Assembly: GCA_027009095.1 (NCBI GenBank)
Contig: JALVDG010000036.1
Location: 1-5,346, forward strand
DNA from: Thiotrichaceae bacterium
Lineage (GTDB): Bacteria; Pseudomonadota; Gammaproteobacteria; Thiotrichales; Thiotrichaceae
Length of the DNA stretch: 5,346 bases
Reading direction: 5' to 3'
Part shown: piece after piece, positions 1 through 5,027 of the stretch
Layout: each line of letters starts with the position of its first letter
Position numbering within the stretch: position 1 is the stretch's first letter
Translations under genes and position numbers: made by a program
The notes under the pieces: generated by a model
What the model was told of the DNA's origin: nothing
What the model saw: only the letters and a program-made list of their open reading frames with translations
Databases searched by the model: none

Positions 1-49
1 TAGCCCTTTTTAAATTTAGGTTCTTTTACTCTATTCCGTCACAGGGCTA
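1..49. repeat. Short inverted repeat TAGCCCT...AGGGCTA at window edge
   Basis: TAGCCCT at 1-7 is the exact reverse complement of AGGGCTA at 43-49, separated by 35 bases that are mostly T-rich. It lies just before the palindromic element starting at 53 and may be its outer flank. The left arm touches the window edge, so its full length cannot be seen. Seven base pairs at this spacing can occur by chance. Confidence 0.25.
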
Positions 50-52
50 CGA

Positions 53-86
53 CTTACTTTCTTTTGCGTCGCCAAAAGAAAGTAAG
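53..86. repeat. 14-bp perfect inverted repeat, 6-nt loop
   Basis: CTTACTTTCTTTTG at 53-66 pairs perfectly with CAAAAGAAAGTAAG at 73-86 around the loop CGTCGC. A 14-bp perfect stem with a 6-base loop is very unlikely by chance in a window this size. It forms the left module of the composite element. Neither side is followed by a T-run, so it does not look like a simple intrinsic terminator. Confidence 0.8.
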
Positions 87-105
87 CAAAGAAAAAGCGA
101 CCCAG

Positions 106-227
106 CTAACCGCTTACTCCTGCGCTTTACCCGAGAGAATGGGCAGTGAAAAAACTCGCTCCGTAAACTCCGCTCAAACACTTTCACTGCTGATCCATTC
201 TCTCGGGCAAATGCTCGGCGCGGTTAG
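106..227. repeat. Large interrupted palindrome (multi-segment stem)
   Basis: Three nested paired blocks share one axis. CTAACCGC (106-113) pairs with GCGGTTAG (220-227). CCCGAGAGAATGG (130-142) pairs with CCATTCTCTCGGG (195-207). GCAGTGAAA (143-151) pairs with TTTCACTGC (182-190). Together they give 30 perfect pairs, with a 16/12-nt internal loop that is itself partly complementary, a 4-nt bulge (191-194) and a 30-nt apical loop (152-181). Paired blocks in register over about 120 bp indicate a real cruciform- or RNA-forming structure, as in MITE-like or REP-derived elements. Confidence 0.75.
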
Positions 228-235
228 AATGGGGG

Positions 236-276
236 TTTTTGCTCCGCCTCGCTATCGCATCGGGCGGAGGGAAAAA
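236..276. repeat. GC stem flanked by T5/A5
   Basis: CTCCGCC (242-248) pairs with GGCGGAG (263-269), and the flanking TTTTT (236-240) and AAAAA (272-276) can extend the helix past a small mismatch. The loop is 14 nt. The T-run on each strand lies on the 5' side of the stem, so neither strand has the GC-hairpin-then-T-run order of a canonical intrinsic terminator. Confidence 0.55.
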
Positions 277-291
277 TATGCAATATTTTTC
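271..291. repeat. A/T hairpin, 9-bp stem, 3-nt loop
   Basis: GAAAAATAT (271-279) and ATATTTTTC (283-291) are perfect reverse complements around the loop GCA. The hairpin lies 37 bases past the stop of the minus-strand gene ending at 329. It could act as a weak 3'-end structure for that transcript, or mark the right edge of the palindromic element. The stem is nearly all A/T, so termination activity is doubtful. Confidence 0.4.
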
Positions 292-328
292 TTAATTGCG
301 TAACATCAGTTATTGAAATTCAACATGA

Positions 329-1027
329 CTATATTTTACTCGCTAATAAGACCAAACCAAACAATATAGGTTGATGAATCAAATAGATAAATAAAGAATG
401 TCTTCCCATAAAGCCTATCTTTTCACTAATAAAACTTGGCTCTAAATGTGGATATAAATGCCAGCCTTTCCCAACAATAAAAATACCAATTAAAACAGGA
501 GCAAACCAAGGAAATATATTAACGAGATCTTCGGTATATTGAACAGGCAAGTGCAGTACATCTTTGACAGAGTTAAACAAAAAGTCCGTATGCAACCAGC
601 CAAAGTAAGAACCTATCAAGATGAATATCGCAAGAATAAGTGACAAATAGGGCTTACCGACAAAGAACAAACCTAGCCATGACGCAAATAAAATAAAGTG
701 CAAGATACCAAAATAAATCCATGACTCCGGAAATGCTAGGTAACTTCCTATACTCACTAAAATAGATGCACCTCCTAAAAATAAGGTGCGCTTTTTCATG
801 CAAGACCAACAAATACCTTGCTGATGCGTCAGTGCTAGACTTATTCCCATCGTGGTTAAAAACAAGGTAACAATAACCGCACGAAAACTTTGCCAAGCGA
901 GACTACCATCCATATCAATCTGAATATAATTAAAATTATCCAGATCAAAACTAAAGTGATAAATTATCATCAAAATAATGGCGATGCCGCGTATAACATC
1001 CAGATAATGAAGGCGTTGCTTAATCAA
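329..1027 (-). CDS. DUF1624 / heparan-alpha-glucosaminide N-acetyltransferase-like membrane protein
   Basis: A 232-residue polytopic inner-membrane protein. Features typical of the DUF1624/HGSNAT catalytic-domain family are visible: the opening R-x3-LDVIRG block (about 5-14) followed by a helix with H24, the YFGILH segment (105-110), FPWF (172-175) and a C-terminal GRHSLFIYLIHQP helix (208-220). About seven hydrophobic segments can be seen, near 8-26, 45-66, 82-100, 104-124, 126-145, 172-187 and 206-229. The eukaryotic relative transfers acetyl groups from acetyl-CoA across a membrane to a sugar amine. The bacterial substrate is not known, so transfer of acyl groups to a cell-envelope sugar is inference only. 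The start codon is TTG: no in-frame ATG lies between the DUF1853 start and the conserved LDVIRG motif, and the first downstream Met (residue 20) would delete that motif. A weak GGA stands about 10 nt upstream. The gene diverges from the DUF1853 gene. Confidence 0.85.
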   Translation of the reverse strand: MIKQRLHYLDVIRGIAIILMIIYHFSFDLDNFNYIQIDMDGSLAWQSFRAVIVTLFLTTMGISLALTHQQGICWSCMKKRTLFLGGASILVSIGSYLAFPESWIYFGILHFILFASWLGLFFVGKPYLSLILAIFILIGSYFGWLHTDFLFNSVKDVLHLPVQYTEDLVNIFPWFAPVLIGIFIVGKGWHLYPHLEPSFISEKIGFMGRHSLFIYLIHQPILFGLVLLASKI

Positions 1028-1092
1028 AGTAATTTTCCATCGTTCAAATAGTAGTATGTTGATCTTATCACGACACAGAGCATAGCAGGTAC
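1028..1092. promoter_or_regulatory. Divergent intergenic region, promoters unresolved
   Basis: These 65 bp separate the divergent DUF1624 and DUF1853 starts and must hold 5' signals for both unless promoters lie inside the genes. On the minus strand TACTAT (1053-1048) is a possible -10, but no good -35 stands 16-18 bases upstream. On the plus strand TTGATC (1059-1064) is a possible -35 followed by only a weak -10 near 1082. The AGG at 1087-1089 is a short, tightly spaced ribosome-binding candidate for the ATG at 1093. Confidence 0.3.
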
Positions 1093-1953
1093 ATGAACAA
1101 TTTTCCTGAAAGTCCTTTTAAACATCAAAGTGTAAGAGATCTTGCATGGGTTATTGCCAGCCCGCCCTTAGTATCAGGAGAGTATAATCAGGTTCATTGG
1201 TGGAGCAGTGAAAATTGTTTACAGGAGTATCAAGATTGCTTAAGCATCCTGCTAACATTAGATAAAAATCCTGCCCCTTTACTAGCACATTTAGCCAAGC
1301 TAAAAAATAAACGTTTAGGTTTACGCTTTGAAGCCCTAGTCTTTTTTTGGCTAACTATTAGCCCTAACTATGAGATACTACTACAAAACAAGCAGTTGAT
1401 TACCGAAGTAAAAACATTAGGTGAAGTAGACTTCATTATCCGTGATTTACGCACTATGCAGCTTATCCACTTAGAGGTTGCGGTTAAATTCTATCTTGGC
1501 ACGGATGATTTAATTGATCCATATCGCTGGTTTGGCACGACAACAAGTGATCAGTTAGGTAAAAAAGTGGAGCATCTCAAACAACATCAAACCCAGCTAA
1601 GTAGAAAATATCCTGAACATTTTCCTTATCCTGTGGATGCTTGCCACTGCTTATTAAAAGGACGCTTATTTTACCCTGTAGGTTTTAATACTAGCCCTGA
1701 AGGTGTTGCAAGCGAACATTTAAGAGGCCGCTGGTTAAGAGCGAATGCCACACAAGGTAAAGAGGTACAGATTACTGCTATCGACAAACAAGATTGGCTG
1801 GCGACTTTAAGCCAAGCACAATTACGGCAATATACCGTTTTATCGCTCTACCCATTATTAAATCAACCACAATGCTATCTACGTCTAAATGAAAAACAGG
1901 AAGAACAAGAGCGAATATTTATACTGCCAAATTCTTTTGTTTTTCCAGACTGA
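1093..1953 (+). CDS. DUF1853 family protein, possible PD-(D/E)XK-fold enzyme
   Basis: A 286-residue soluble protein with no signal peptide or membrane segment. It reads as DUF1853: the N-terminal V-R-D-L-A-W-V-I-A-SPPL block (14-27), LGLRFEALVFFWL (75-87), a T-L-G-E-V-D-F-I segment (108-115), HLEVAVKFYL (126-135), GRWLRAN (212-218) and the W235 region. The function of the family is unknown to me. E80, D113 and the E128-x3-K132 strand have the spacing of a PD-(D/E)XK nuclease core (Glu on a first helix, Asp on one strand, E-x-x-x-K on the next). A nuclease-like fold is therefore a reasonable inference, though no substrate can be named. The start ATG fits the family N-terminus but has only a weak AGG ribosome-binding site. 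The gene stands alone: it diverges from the DUF1624 gene and is separated from the next gene by 335 bp. No terminator hairpin follows its stop. Confidence 0.88.
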   Translation: MNNFPESPFKHQSVRDLAWVIASPPLVSGEYNQVHWWSSENCLQEYQDCLSILLTLDKNPAPLLAHLAKLKNKRLGLRFEALVFFWLTISPNYEILLQNKQLITEVKTLGEVDFIIRDLRTMQLIHLEVAVKFYLGTDDLIDPYRWFGTTTSDQLGKKVEHLKQHQTQLSRKYPEHFPYPVDACHCLLKGRLFYPVGFNTSPEGVASEHLRGRWLRANATQGKEVQITAIDKQDWLATLSQAQLRQYTVLSLYPLLNQPQCYLRLNEKQEEQERIFILPNSFVFPD

Positions 1954-1994
1954 TCTTACTTAATTGTCAGTACGCTCACCAACATCAATGCGAT

Positions 1995-2088
1995 CTATAG
2001 TTCAAGGCAAAAATGCGGAGTTTATCCGTATAAATGAGCACTTGTAACGCATAAATCAGAAAAAATAGAGCACAAACTGAATAGTTAC
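1995..2088. repeat. Candidate dispersed-repeat remnant
   Basis: The stretch starts with CTATAGTTCAAGGCAAAAAT and ends with AACTGAATAGTTAC; both ends contain ATAGTT. ATGCG (2013-2017) and CGCAT (2049-2053) form inner inverted arms, and CGGA-GTTTA-TCCG makes a small hairpin. From memory, sequences with this order (CAAGGC, AAATG, AACGC, GAATAGTTAC) recur between genes in several gammaproteobacteria. That recollection is the main basis for the call and could not be tested within one window, where only a single copy is seen. Confidence 0.3.
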
Positions 2089-2105
2089 TCTCAATATACC
2101 TTTAG

Positions 2106-2117
2106 TAAGCTAGCTTA
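2106..2117. repeat. 12-bp perfect palindrome
   Basis: TAAGCTAGCTTA reads identically on both strands. It lies 172 bases upstream of the lipoprotein gene, too far to overlap its predicted promoter. About one palindrome of this length is expected by chance in a window this size, so a role as a protein-binding site is only a possibility. Confidence 0.25.
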
Positions 2118-2175
2118 TGGGGCTTTATCCATATTCACCTGTTATTTTTAATAACTCAATCTATACTTCTTTTTA

Positions 2176-2192
2176 CTCGCAGCGGACGCGAG
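2176..2192. repeat. Small GC hairpin in AT-rich spacer
   Basis: CTCGC (2176-2180) pairs with GCGAG (2188-2192) around a 7-nt loop. It follows a T-rich run and stands out as a GC island in the spacer. No T-run follows on the plus strand. On the minus strand the stem is followed by TAAAAAGAAG, which is also not a U-tract. Confidence 0.3.
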
Positions 2193-2201
2193 ATATATTA
2201 A

Positions 2202-2230
2202 ACAGTAAGTTATGCTAATTAAATTACTGT
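2202..2230. promoter_or_regulatory. Inverted repeat ACAGTAA-N15-TTACTGT upstream of lipoprotein promoter
   Basis: ACAGTAA (2202-2208) and TTACTGT (2224-2230) are exact reverse complements with centres 22 bp apart. The right arm ends one base before the predicted -35 box at 2232. This is a plausible place for a dimeric regulator to bind, but the repeat is only 7 bp and no regulator is encoded nearby. Confidence 0.3.
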
Positions 2231-2231
2231 G

Positions 2232-2259
2232 TTGTTATTTATTAATGACCTACTCTAAT
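2232..2259 (+). promoter_or_regulatory. Candidate sigma70 promoter for the SH3 lipoprotein gene
   Basis: TTGTTA at 2232-2237 (4 of 6 matches to TTGACA) and TCTAAT at 2254-2259 (5 of 6 to TATAAT) are separated by 16 bp. Transcription would start near 2266, giving a leader of about 23 nt that includes the AGAGG ribosome-binding site. The -10 box sits inside the perfect inverted repeat at 2251-2268. Confidence 0.5.
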
Positions 2260-2268
2260 TTTAGAGTA
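2251..2268. promoter_or_regulatory. Perfect inverted repeat over the -10 box, candidate operator
   Basis: TACTCTAA (2251-2258) and TTAGAGTA (2261-2268) are exact reverse complements separated by TT. Outer ATTAAT copies at 2241-2246 and 2269-2274 can extend the symmetry across a 4-nt bulge. The repeat covers the predicted -10 box and start site, where a bound repressor would block RNA polymerase. It could instead be a chance palindrome of an AT-rich promoter. Confidence 0.4.
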
Positions 2269-2276
2269 ATTAATAT

Positions 2277-2281
2277 AGAGG
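2277..2281 (+). promoter_or_regulatory. Ribosome-binding site deciding the lipoprotein start
   Basis: AGAGG ends 7 nt before the ATG at 2289. A nearer ATG at 2284 is out of frame and meets a stop after one further codon, so the ATG at 2289 is the start. Confidence 0.6.
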
Positions 2282-2288
2282 CAATGGA

Positions 2289-3107
2289 ATGAGTGAAAGT
2301 GGATGTCAGCCTGCCGCATGGATTCGCGGCATTTTAATTTTTATATCTAGCATTTTATTTCTTAGTGCTTGCTCTGATGATAATCAAGCAGTAGCTCCGC
2401 AAACCCAGCAACTCGATAGACAATCATCACAGGGGTTAAATTCGAACCTTATTCAAAGAGCAGAAATAAAAAAGCAACGCCCTCCTTTCAGCCAACTCAT
2501 TCTTGGTAATATATCCATTGACTATCCTTACTCTCCTAATAAGGATTTTAAATTATTTATTAAAAAAATAAGCCGACAAGCAAGCTCAAAAAACTTTCTA
2601 GCATTACAAAACAAACTATCACCTTTTTTTAGTTGTACAGGAAAAAGCTGTAAAGAAGGTTACCCTATAGCCGAACAATTTAGAGCAATTATCACAAGTT
2701 TAGGAAAACACCCCGAAAAAACACTAAAACACATGATTGATACCAAATACTACCAACAAATTAATGGCAATATTTGTGGTCCTGCTAATTTTGTTTTTAA
2801 TGGAGCAGAACAAGATAAAACATCAGGTCAAGGCTGGGGCTATATAAATGGAAAAAATGTTCGTTTACGAAAAAAAGCGAGTGTAAAATCAGGCATCATC
2901 ACCCACCTAAGCCATACCCCCGCCAGACAAATTTCAGCCATTATGCCTATAAAGAAAGGAATGCAATGGGTAAATGTTGAAACATTAAAAGGTCAAAAGG
3001 GCTTTGTTGCAAAAAAATATTTTTTACCTTTAAAATCCAAACAAATGTGTTATCAGAAGATAGCAGGAGAGTGGAAAATTTCTGCTTTTAGAGACCCTAC
3101 AAACTAG
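2289..3107 (+). CDS. SH3-domain lipoprotein, probably outer-membrane anchored
   Basis: A 272-residue exported lipoprotein. Residues 1-27 form a lipoprotein signal peptide, with R13, a hydrophobic core at about 14-25, and the lipobox L25-S-A-C28. Ser, not Asp, follows the lipidated Cys, which by the usual +2 rule favours transfer to the outer membrane by Lol. A polar, Gln-rich linker (about 30-66) leads into a first domain around 67-165 that I cannot assign to a named fold. A bacterial SH3-like domain then spans about 183-247, with the pattern GYINGKNVRLRKKAS, S-x-I-I-x-L, W227-V-N-V and GFVAKKYF. The C-terminus (CYQKIAGEWKISAF) is typical of gammaproteobacterial SH3 lipoproteins. C116, C121, C163 and C254 could form disulfides in the periplasm. 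Such SH3 domains often bind peptidoglycan or peptides, so an envelope role is inferred. The 3' end overlaps the convergent nadM gene by 11 bp. Confidence 0.8.
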   Translation: MSESGCQPAAWIRGILIFISSILFLSACSDDNQAVAPQTQQLDRQSSQGLNSNLIQRAEIKKQRPPFSQLILGNISIDYPYSPNKDFKLFIKKISRQASSKNFLALQNKLSPFFSCTGKSCKEGYPIAEQFRAIITSLGKHPEKTLKHMIDTKYYQQINGNICGPANFVFNGAEQDKTSGQGWGYINGKNVRLRKKASVKSGIITHLSHTPARQISAIMPIKKGMQWVNVETLKGQKGFVAKKYFLPLKSKQMCYQKIAGEWKISAFRDPTN

Positions 3108-4140
3108 TTGATGTACTAGGAATCATTCTCAACATTCTGCGAATAATATGAGCATGGTCTTCAAACATTTTTTCAGGATCAATCTCATCAATCGCATACC
3201 AAAAAGCTCGCTTAGCATCATCAGCACCATTGATCTCTATACTTTTATCTTCTAATACCAATAAATAAGCATGAGAAATGGTGCGCCCACGAGCTGATCG
3301 ATAAGGACTATCAAACACTTCTTTAGCGCAGATGCTCGAGCTTAACATCTCTTTTGACAATTCTATTTGTGTTTCTTCATATAGCTCTCTAAGCAATGCA
3401 CTTTCTAAACGCTCATGAGTATCAACAAAACCTCCAGGCAAAGCCAGCAAACCTTTTCCAGGGTGTTCTTTACGTTCAATCAAAAGGATATGACCACCTT
3501 TTACGACGACAGCATCAACGGTGACAAAGGTAGGTGGATAAGGCGCTAACTCCCAAGACTTTCGATACTCACGAATAAACTCATACTCTGATTTCAGATA
3601 GTGATAATCATCTGTTTGTAAAAATTGCTGCATGATACTTGATACAGCCTCAGACAAACCATTAGGTACTTCGCTAAAAGTAAAGTAGTGATCTCGCAAT
3701 GGACTTGCTGAAAGATCACTATAAGATGACACATCAACAGCACCCCAGTGAGGAAATAATGATAAATAATACGAACTATGATCTTTACTATGACCAATCA
3801 AACCTATTTTCACTTGATCACTATTATTTTGATTCTCAATAATATTTTCTGCAACCGTTGTTTCGACCAGTTTCACCCACTTAGCATCATTATAAAGATC
3901 AACCAAAGGTAAAATAATAAGTCGCTCAAAGAGCTCTGAAACAAATGATTGACGAATAAATTCTTTACGCTCATCAAATGACCAAGGGTTGCGTACAGAA
4001 CGAGGCTGATAACTAGAACCAACTAAAATCATCACTCGATTCGCATACTCTAAGGCTTTTTTTACCACAGCTTGATGCCCTAAATGAAAAGGCTGAAAAC
4101 GACCGATAAAAATAAGGTAATCATAAGGTTTTGTATGCAT
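3097..4140 (-). CDS. nadM: Bifunctional NMN adenylyltransferase / Nudix hydrolase (NadM-Nudix)
   Basis: The N-terminal domain makes NAD from NMN and ATP. The C-terminal Nudix domain in characterised relatives hydrolyses ADP-ribose. Numbered from the Met at 4140 (347 residues, the usual family length), the nucleotidyltransferase signature GRFQPFHLGH is at 13-22, with the HxGH histidines H19 and H22. The second ATP-binding motif is S-A-S-P-L-R at 144-149. The Nudix part begins near YPPTFVTVDAVVV (about 202-214). Its Nudix box runs 237-259 with G237, E243, R251, E252, E255 and E256; the usual Gly before the last hydrophobic residue is Gln258. An open frame continues upstream to an ATG at 4239 (33 more residues), but that would overlap the divergent gloB start by 20 bp and adds nothing conserved, so the Met just before YDYLIFIGRFQP is preferred. 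Its ribosome-binding site is poor. No nadV or other NAD gene is adjacent. Confidence 0.93.
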   Translation of the reverse strand: MHTKPYDYLIFIGRFQPFHLGHQAVVKKALEYANRVMILVGSSYQPRSVRNPWSFDERKEFIRQSFVSELFERLIILPLVDLYNDAKWVKLVETTVAENIIENQNNSDQVKIGLIGHSKDHSSYYLSLFPHWGAVDVSSYSDLSASPLRDHYFTFSEVPNGLSEAVSSIMQQFLQTDDYHYLKSEYEFIREYRKSWELAPYPPTFVTVDAVVVKGGHILLIERKEHPGKGLLALPGGFVDTHERLESALLRELYEETQIELSKEMLSSSICAKEVFDSPYRSARGRTISHAYLLVLEDKSIEINGADDAKRAFWYAIDEIDPEKMFEDHAHIIRRMLRMIPSTSTSL

Positions 4141-4160
4141 CTCGATGAAATCTCTATAAT
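4131..4160 (+). promoter_or_regulatory. Candidate promoter for gloB
   Basis: A perfect TATAAT lies at 4155-4160. TTGTAT at 4131-4136 is a poor -35 (TTG only) with an 18-bp spacer, and it overlaps the 5' end of nadM. Transcription would start near 4167, leaving a leader of about 53 nt. On the minus strand the same bases read TATTAT (4161-4156), so the -10 is nearly symmetric and could serve both directions. Confidence 0.4.
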
Positions 4161-4166
4161 AAGGTA

Positions 4167-4205
4167 CTATTTGATTAACTTTTTCAAGTACTCCAACCAT
4201 TCCAT
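4167..4205 (-). other. Possible 12-codon upstream ORF before nadM
   Basis: On the minus strand AAGGA (4216-4212) stands 6 nt before an ATG at 4205, which opens a frame encoding MEWLEYLKKLIK and then TAG. This is the best-spaced ribosome-binding site upstream of nadM, and it fits this short frame better than any nadM start. The frame ends 26 nt before the preferred nadM ATG. It could be a leader peptide or a coincidence; no attenuator hairpin is evident. It requires a transcript starting upstream of 4216, within gloB. Confidence 0.2.
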
Positions 4206-4219
4206 AGAGATTCCTTACT

Positions 4220-5002
4220 ATGTCAATAGTTCTTACCATTCCCGCATTTTCTGATAATTATATTTGGCTATTATGTGATGACAAACAACAATACGCAGCT
4301 ATTGTTGACCCAGGTGATGCTCGTCCTGTATTAGAAACACTCAATAAAAATAATATAGAAGCCATTGCCATTTTAATCACTCATCATCATAGCGATCACG
4401 TTGGTGGTATTTCCGATATATTACAAGCTTACCCTGATATTCCTGTGTATGGTCCTAAAAAGGAAAGAATCCCATATCGTACTCATGCTCTACAAGAAGG
4501 CGACCATATTAAATTGGACAAAATAGGTACTACATTACAAGTTTTAGATACCCCAGGACATACTTCAGGACATATTGTCTATTATGATGACAATGAAAAT
4601 CTCTTTTGCGGTGACACTTTATTTGTCAATGGTTGTGGACGTGTCTTTGATGGCACTTTGAAAGACCTACATCAATCACTACAAAAAATAGCTAAACTAC
4701 CTAGCACGACAAAAATTTACTGCGCTCACGAATACACCCTAGACAATATTGGTTTTGCTAAATGGGTAGAAGAAGATAATAAAGATTTGAAGACAAGAGA
4801 GCAGCAGTGTTGGGATCTAATTGATAATAATAAATCAACCGTTCCCTCTAAACTTGGTGATGAGCTAAAAACTAACCCATTCTTACGTTGCCATGAAAGG
4901 AGTGTGATCGAAAAAGCAGAAAAATTTACAGGAAAAATATTAACTGACTCAGCGGATGTCTTTGCAGCTATTCGGCAATGGAAAGATTCAGAGTATGATT
5001 AA
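4220..5002 (+). CDS. gloB: Hydroxyacylglutathione hydrolase (glyoxalase II)
   Basis: A 260-residue cytoplasmic metallo-beta-lactamase-fold enzyme, the usual length for glyoxalase II. It hydrolyses S-D-lactoylglutathione to D-lactate and glutathione, the second step of methylglyoxal detoxification after glyoxalase I. All metal ligands are visible: the THHHSDH motif (54-60; H55, H57, D59, H60), H114 in TPGHTSGH, bridging D132 in CGDTLF, and H170 in CAHEYT. The family-specific NGCGRVFDGT segment (137-146) and the C-terminal substrate-binding part with TNPFLR (218-223) and FAAIRQWKD (248-256) are intact. The start fits the family N-terminus (I-P-A-F-x-DNYIWLL). A ribosome-binding site is weak (AGAGA, 9 nt upstream). 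The gene diverges from nadM and converges on ybaK with 25 bp between stops. No gloA is present in the window. Confidence 0.96.
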   Translation: MSIVLTIPAFSDNYIWLLCDDKQQYAAIVDPGDARPVLETLNKNNIEAIAILITHHHSDHVGGISDILQAYPDIPVYGPKKERIPYRTHALQEGDHIKLDKIGTTLQVLDTPGHTSGHIVYYDDNENLFCGDTLFVNGCGRVFDGTLKDLHQSLQKIAKLPSTTKIYCAHEYTLDNIGFAKWVEEDNKDLKTREQQCWDLIDNNKSTVPSKLGDELKTNPFLRCHERSVIEKAEKFTGKILTDSADVFAAIRQWKDSEYD

Positions 5003-5027
5003 TTTAAGGAACTAAGGTTTTTCTCAA

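Larger units (their letters stand above)
53..291. repeat. Composite palindromic intergenic element (repeat or MITE-like)
   Basis: This stretch is built from consecutive inverted repeats: a 14-bp perfect hairpin (53-86), a large interrupted palindrome (106-227), a GC stem flanked by T5/A5 (236-276) and an A/T hairpin (271-291). Its GC content is clearly above that of the neighbouring genes. The text around 53-105 resembles, from memory, a family of multicopy intergenic sequences in gammaproteobacteria that often give spurious small-ORF annotations. I could not check copy number. An open frame at 64-303 (79 codons, TTG start) runs across it, but the palindromes explain that sequence better than a protein does. 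No transposase is present, so if it is mobile it would be non-autonomous. It could equally be a structured transcript 3' to the minus-strand gene ending at 329. Confidence 0.6.
1954..2288. other. 335-bp gene-free interval
   Basis: No protein or tRNA gene is visible on either strand. The left half (about 1995-2088) looks like a decayed dispersed repeat. The middle contains a 12-bp palindrome (2106-2117) and a small GC hairpin (2176-2192). The right part (2202-2281) contains two inverted repeats, a promoter and the ribosome-binding site of the lipoprotein gene. No intrinsic terminator for the DUF1853 gene was found near its stop. Confidence 0.6.

Noticed and set aside
236..276. GC hairpin near the end of the DUF1624 gene as an intrinsic terminator
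   Set aside because: The T-run precedes rather than follows the stem on each strand, so the required order is missing.
64..303. 79-codon plus-strand open frame starting with TTG
   Set aside because: It lies wholly within the palindromic element, starts inside a hairpin arm, has no ribosome-binding site and no recognisable domain. Its sequence is explained by the inverted repeats.
654..896. 80-codon minus-strand frame inside the DUF1624 gene
   Set aside because: It is an alternative-frame shadow of a well-supported membrane-protein gene.
164..2024. Shared 10-mer GCGGAGTTTA between the apical loop of the palindromic element (164-173, reverse strand) and the spacer repeat (2015-2024)
   Set aside because: Many 10-base matches are expected by chance in a 5.3-kb window, and the flanks do not align.
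3594..3797. 67-codon minus-strand frame inside nadM
   Set aside because: It is an alternative-frame shadow of nadM with no domain or start signal.
4221..4226. Perfect TTGACA (-35) on the minus strand at the gloB start
   Set aside because: No acceptable -10 lies 15-19 bp downstream. The hexamer simply arises from the gloB start codons.
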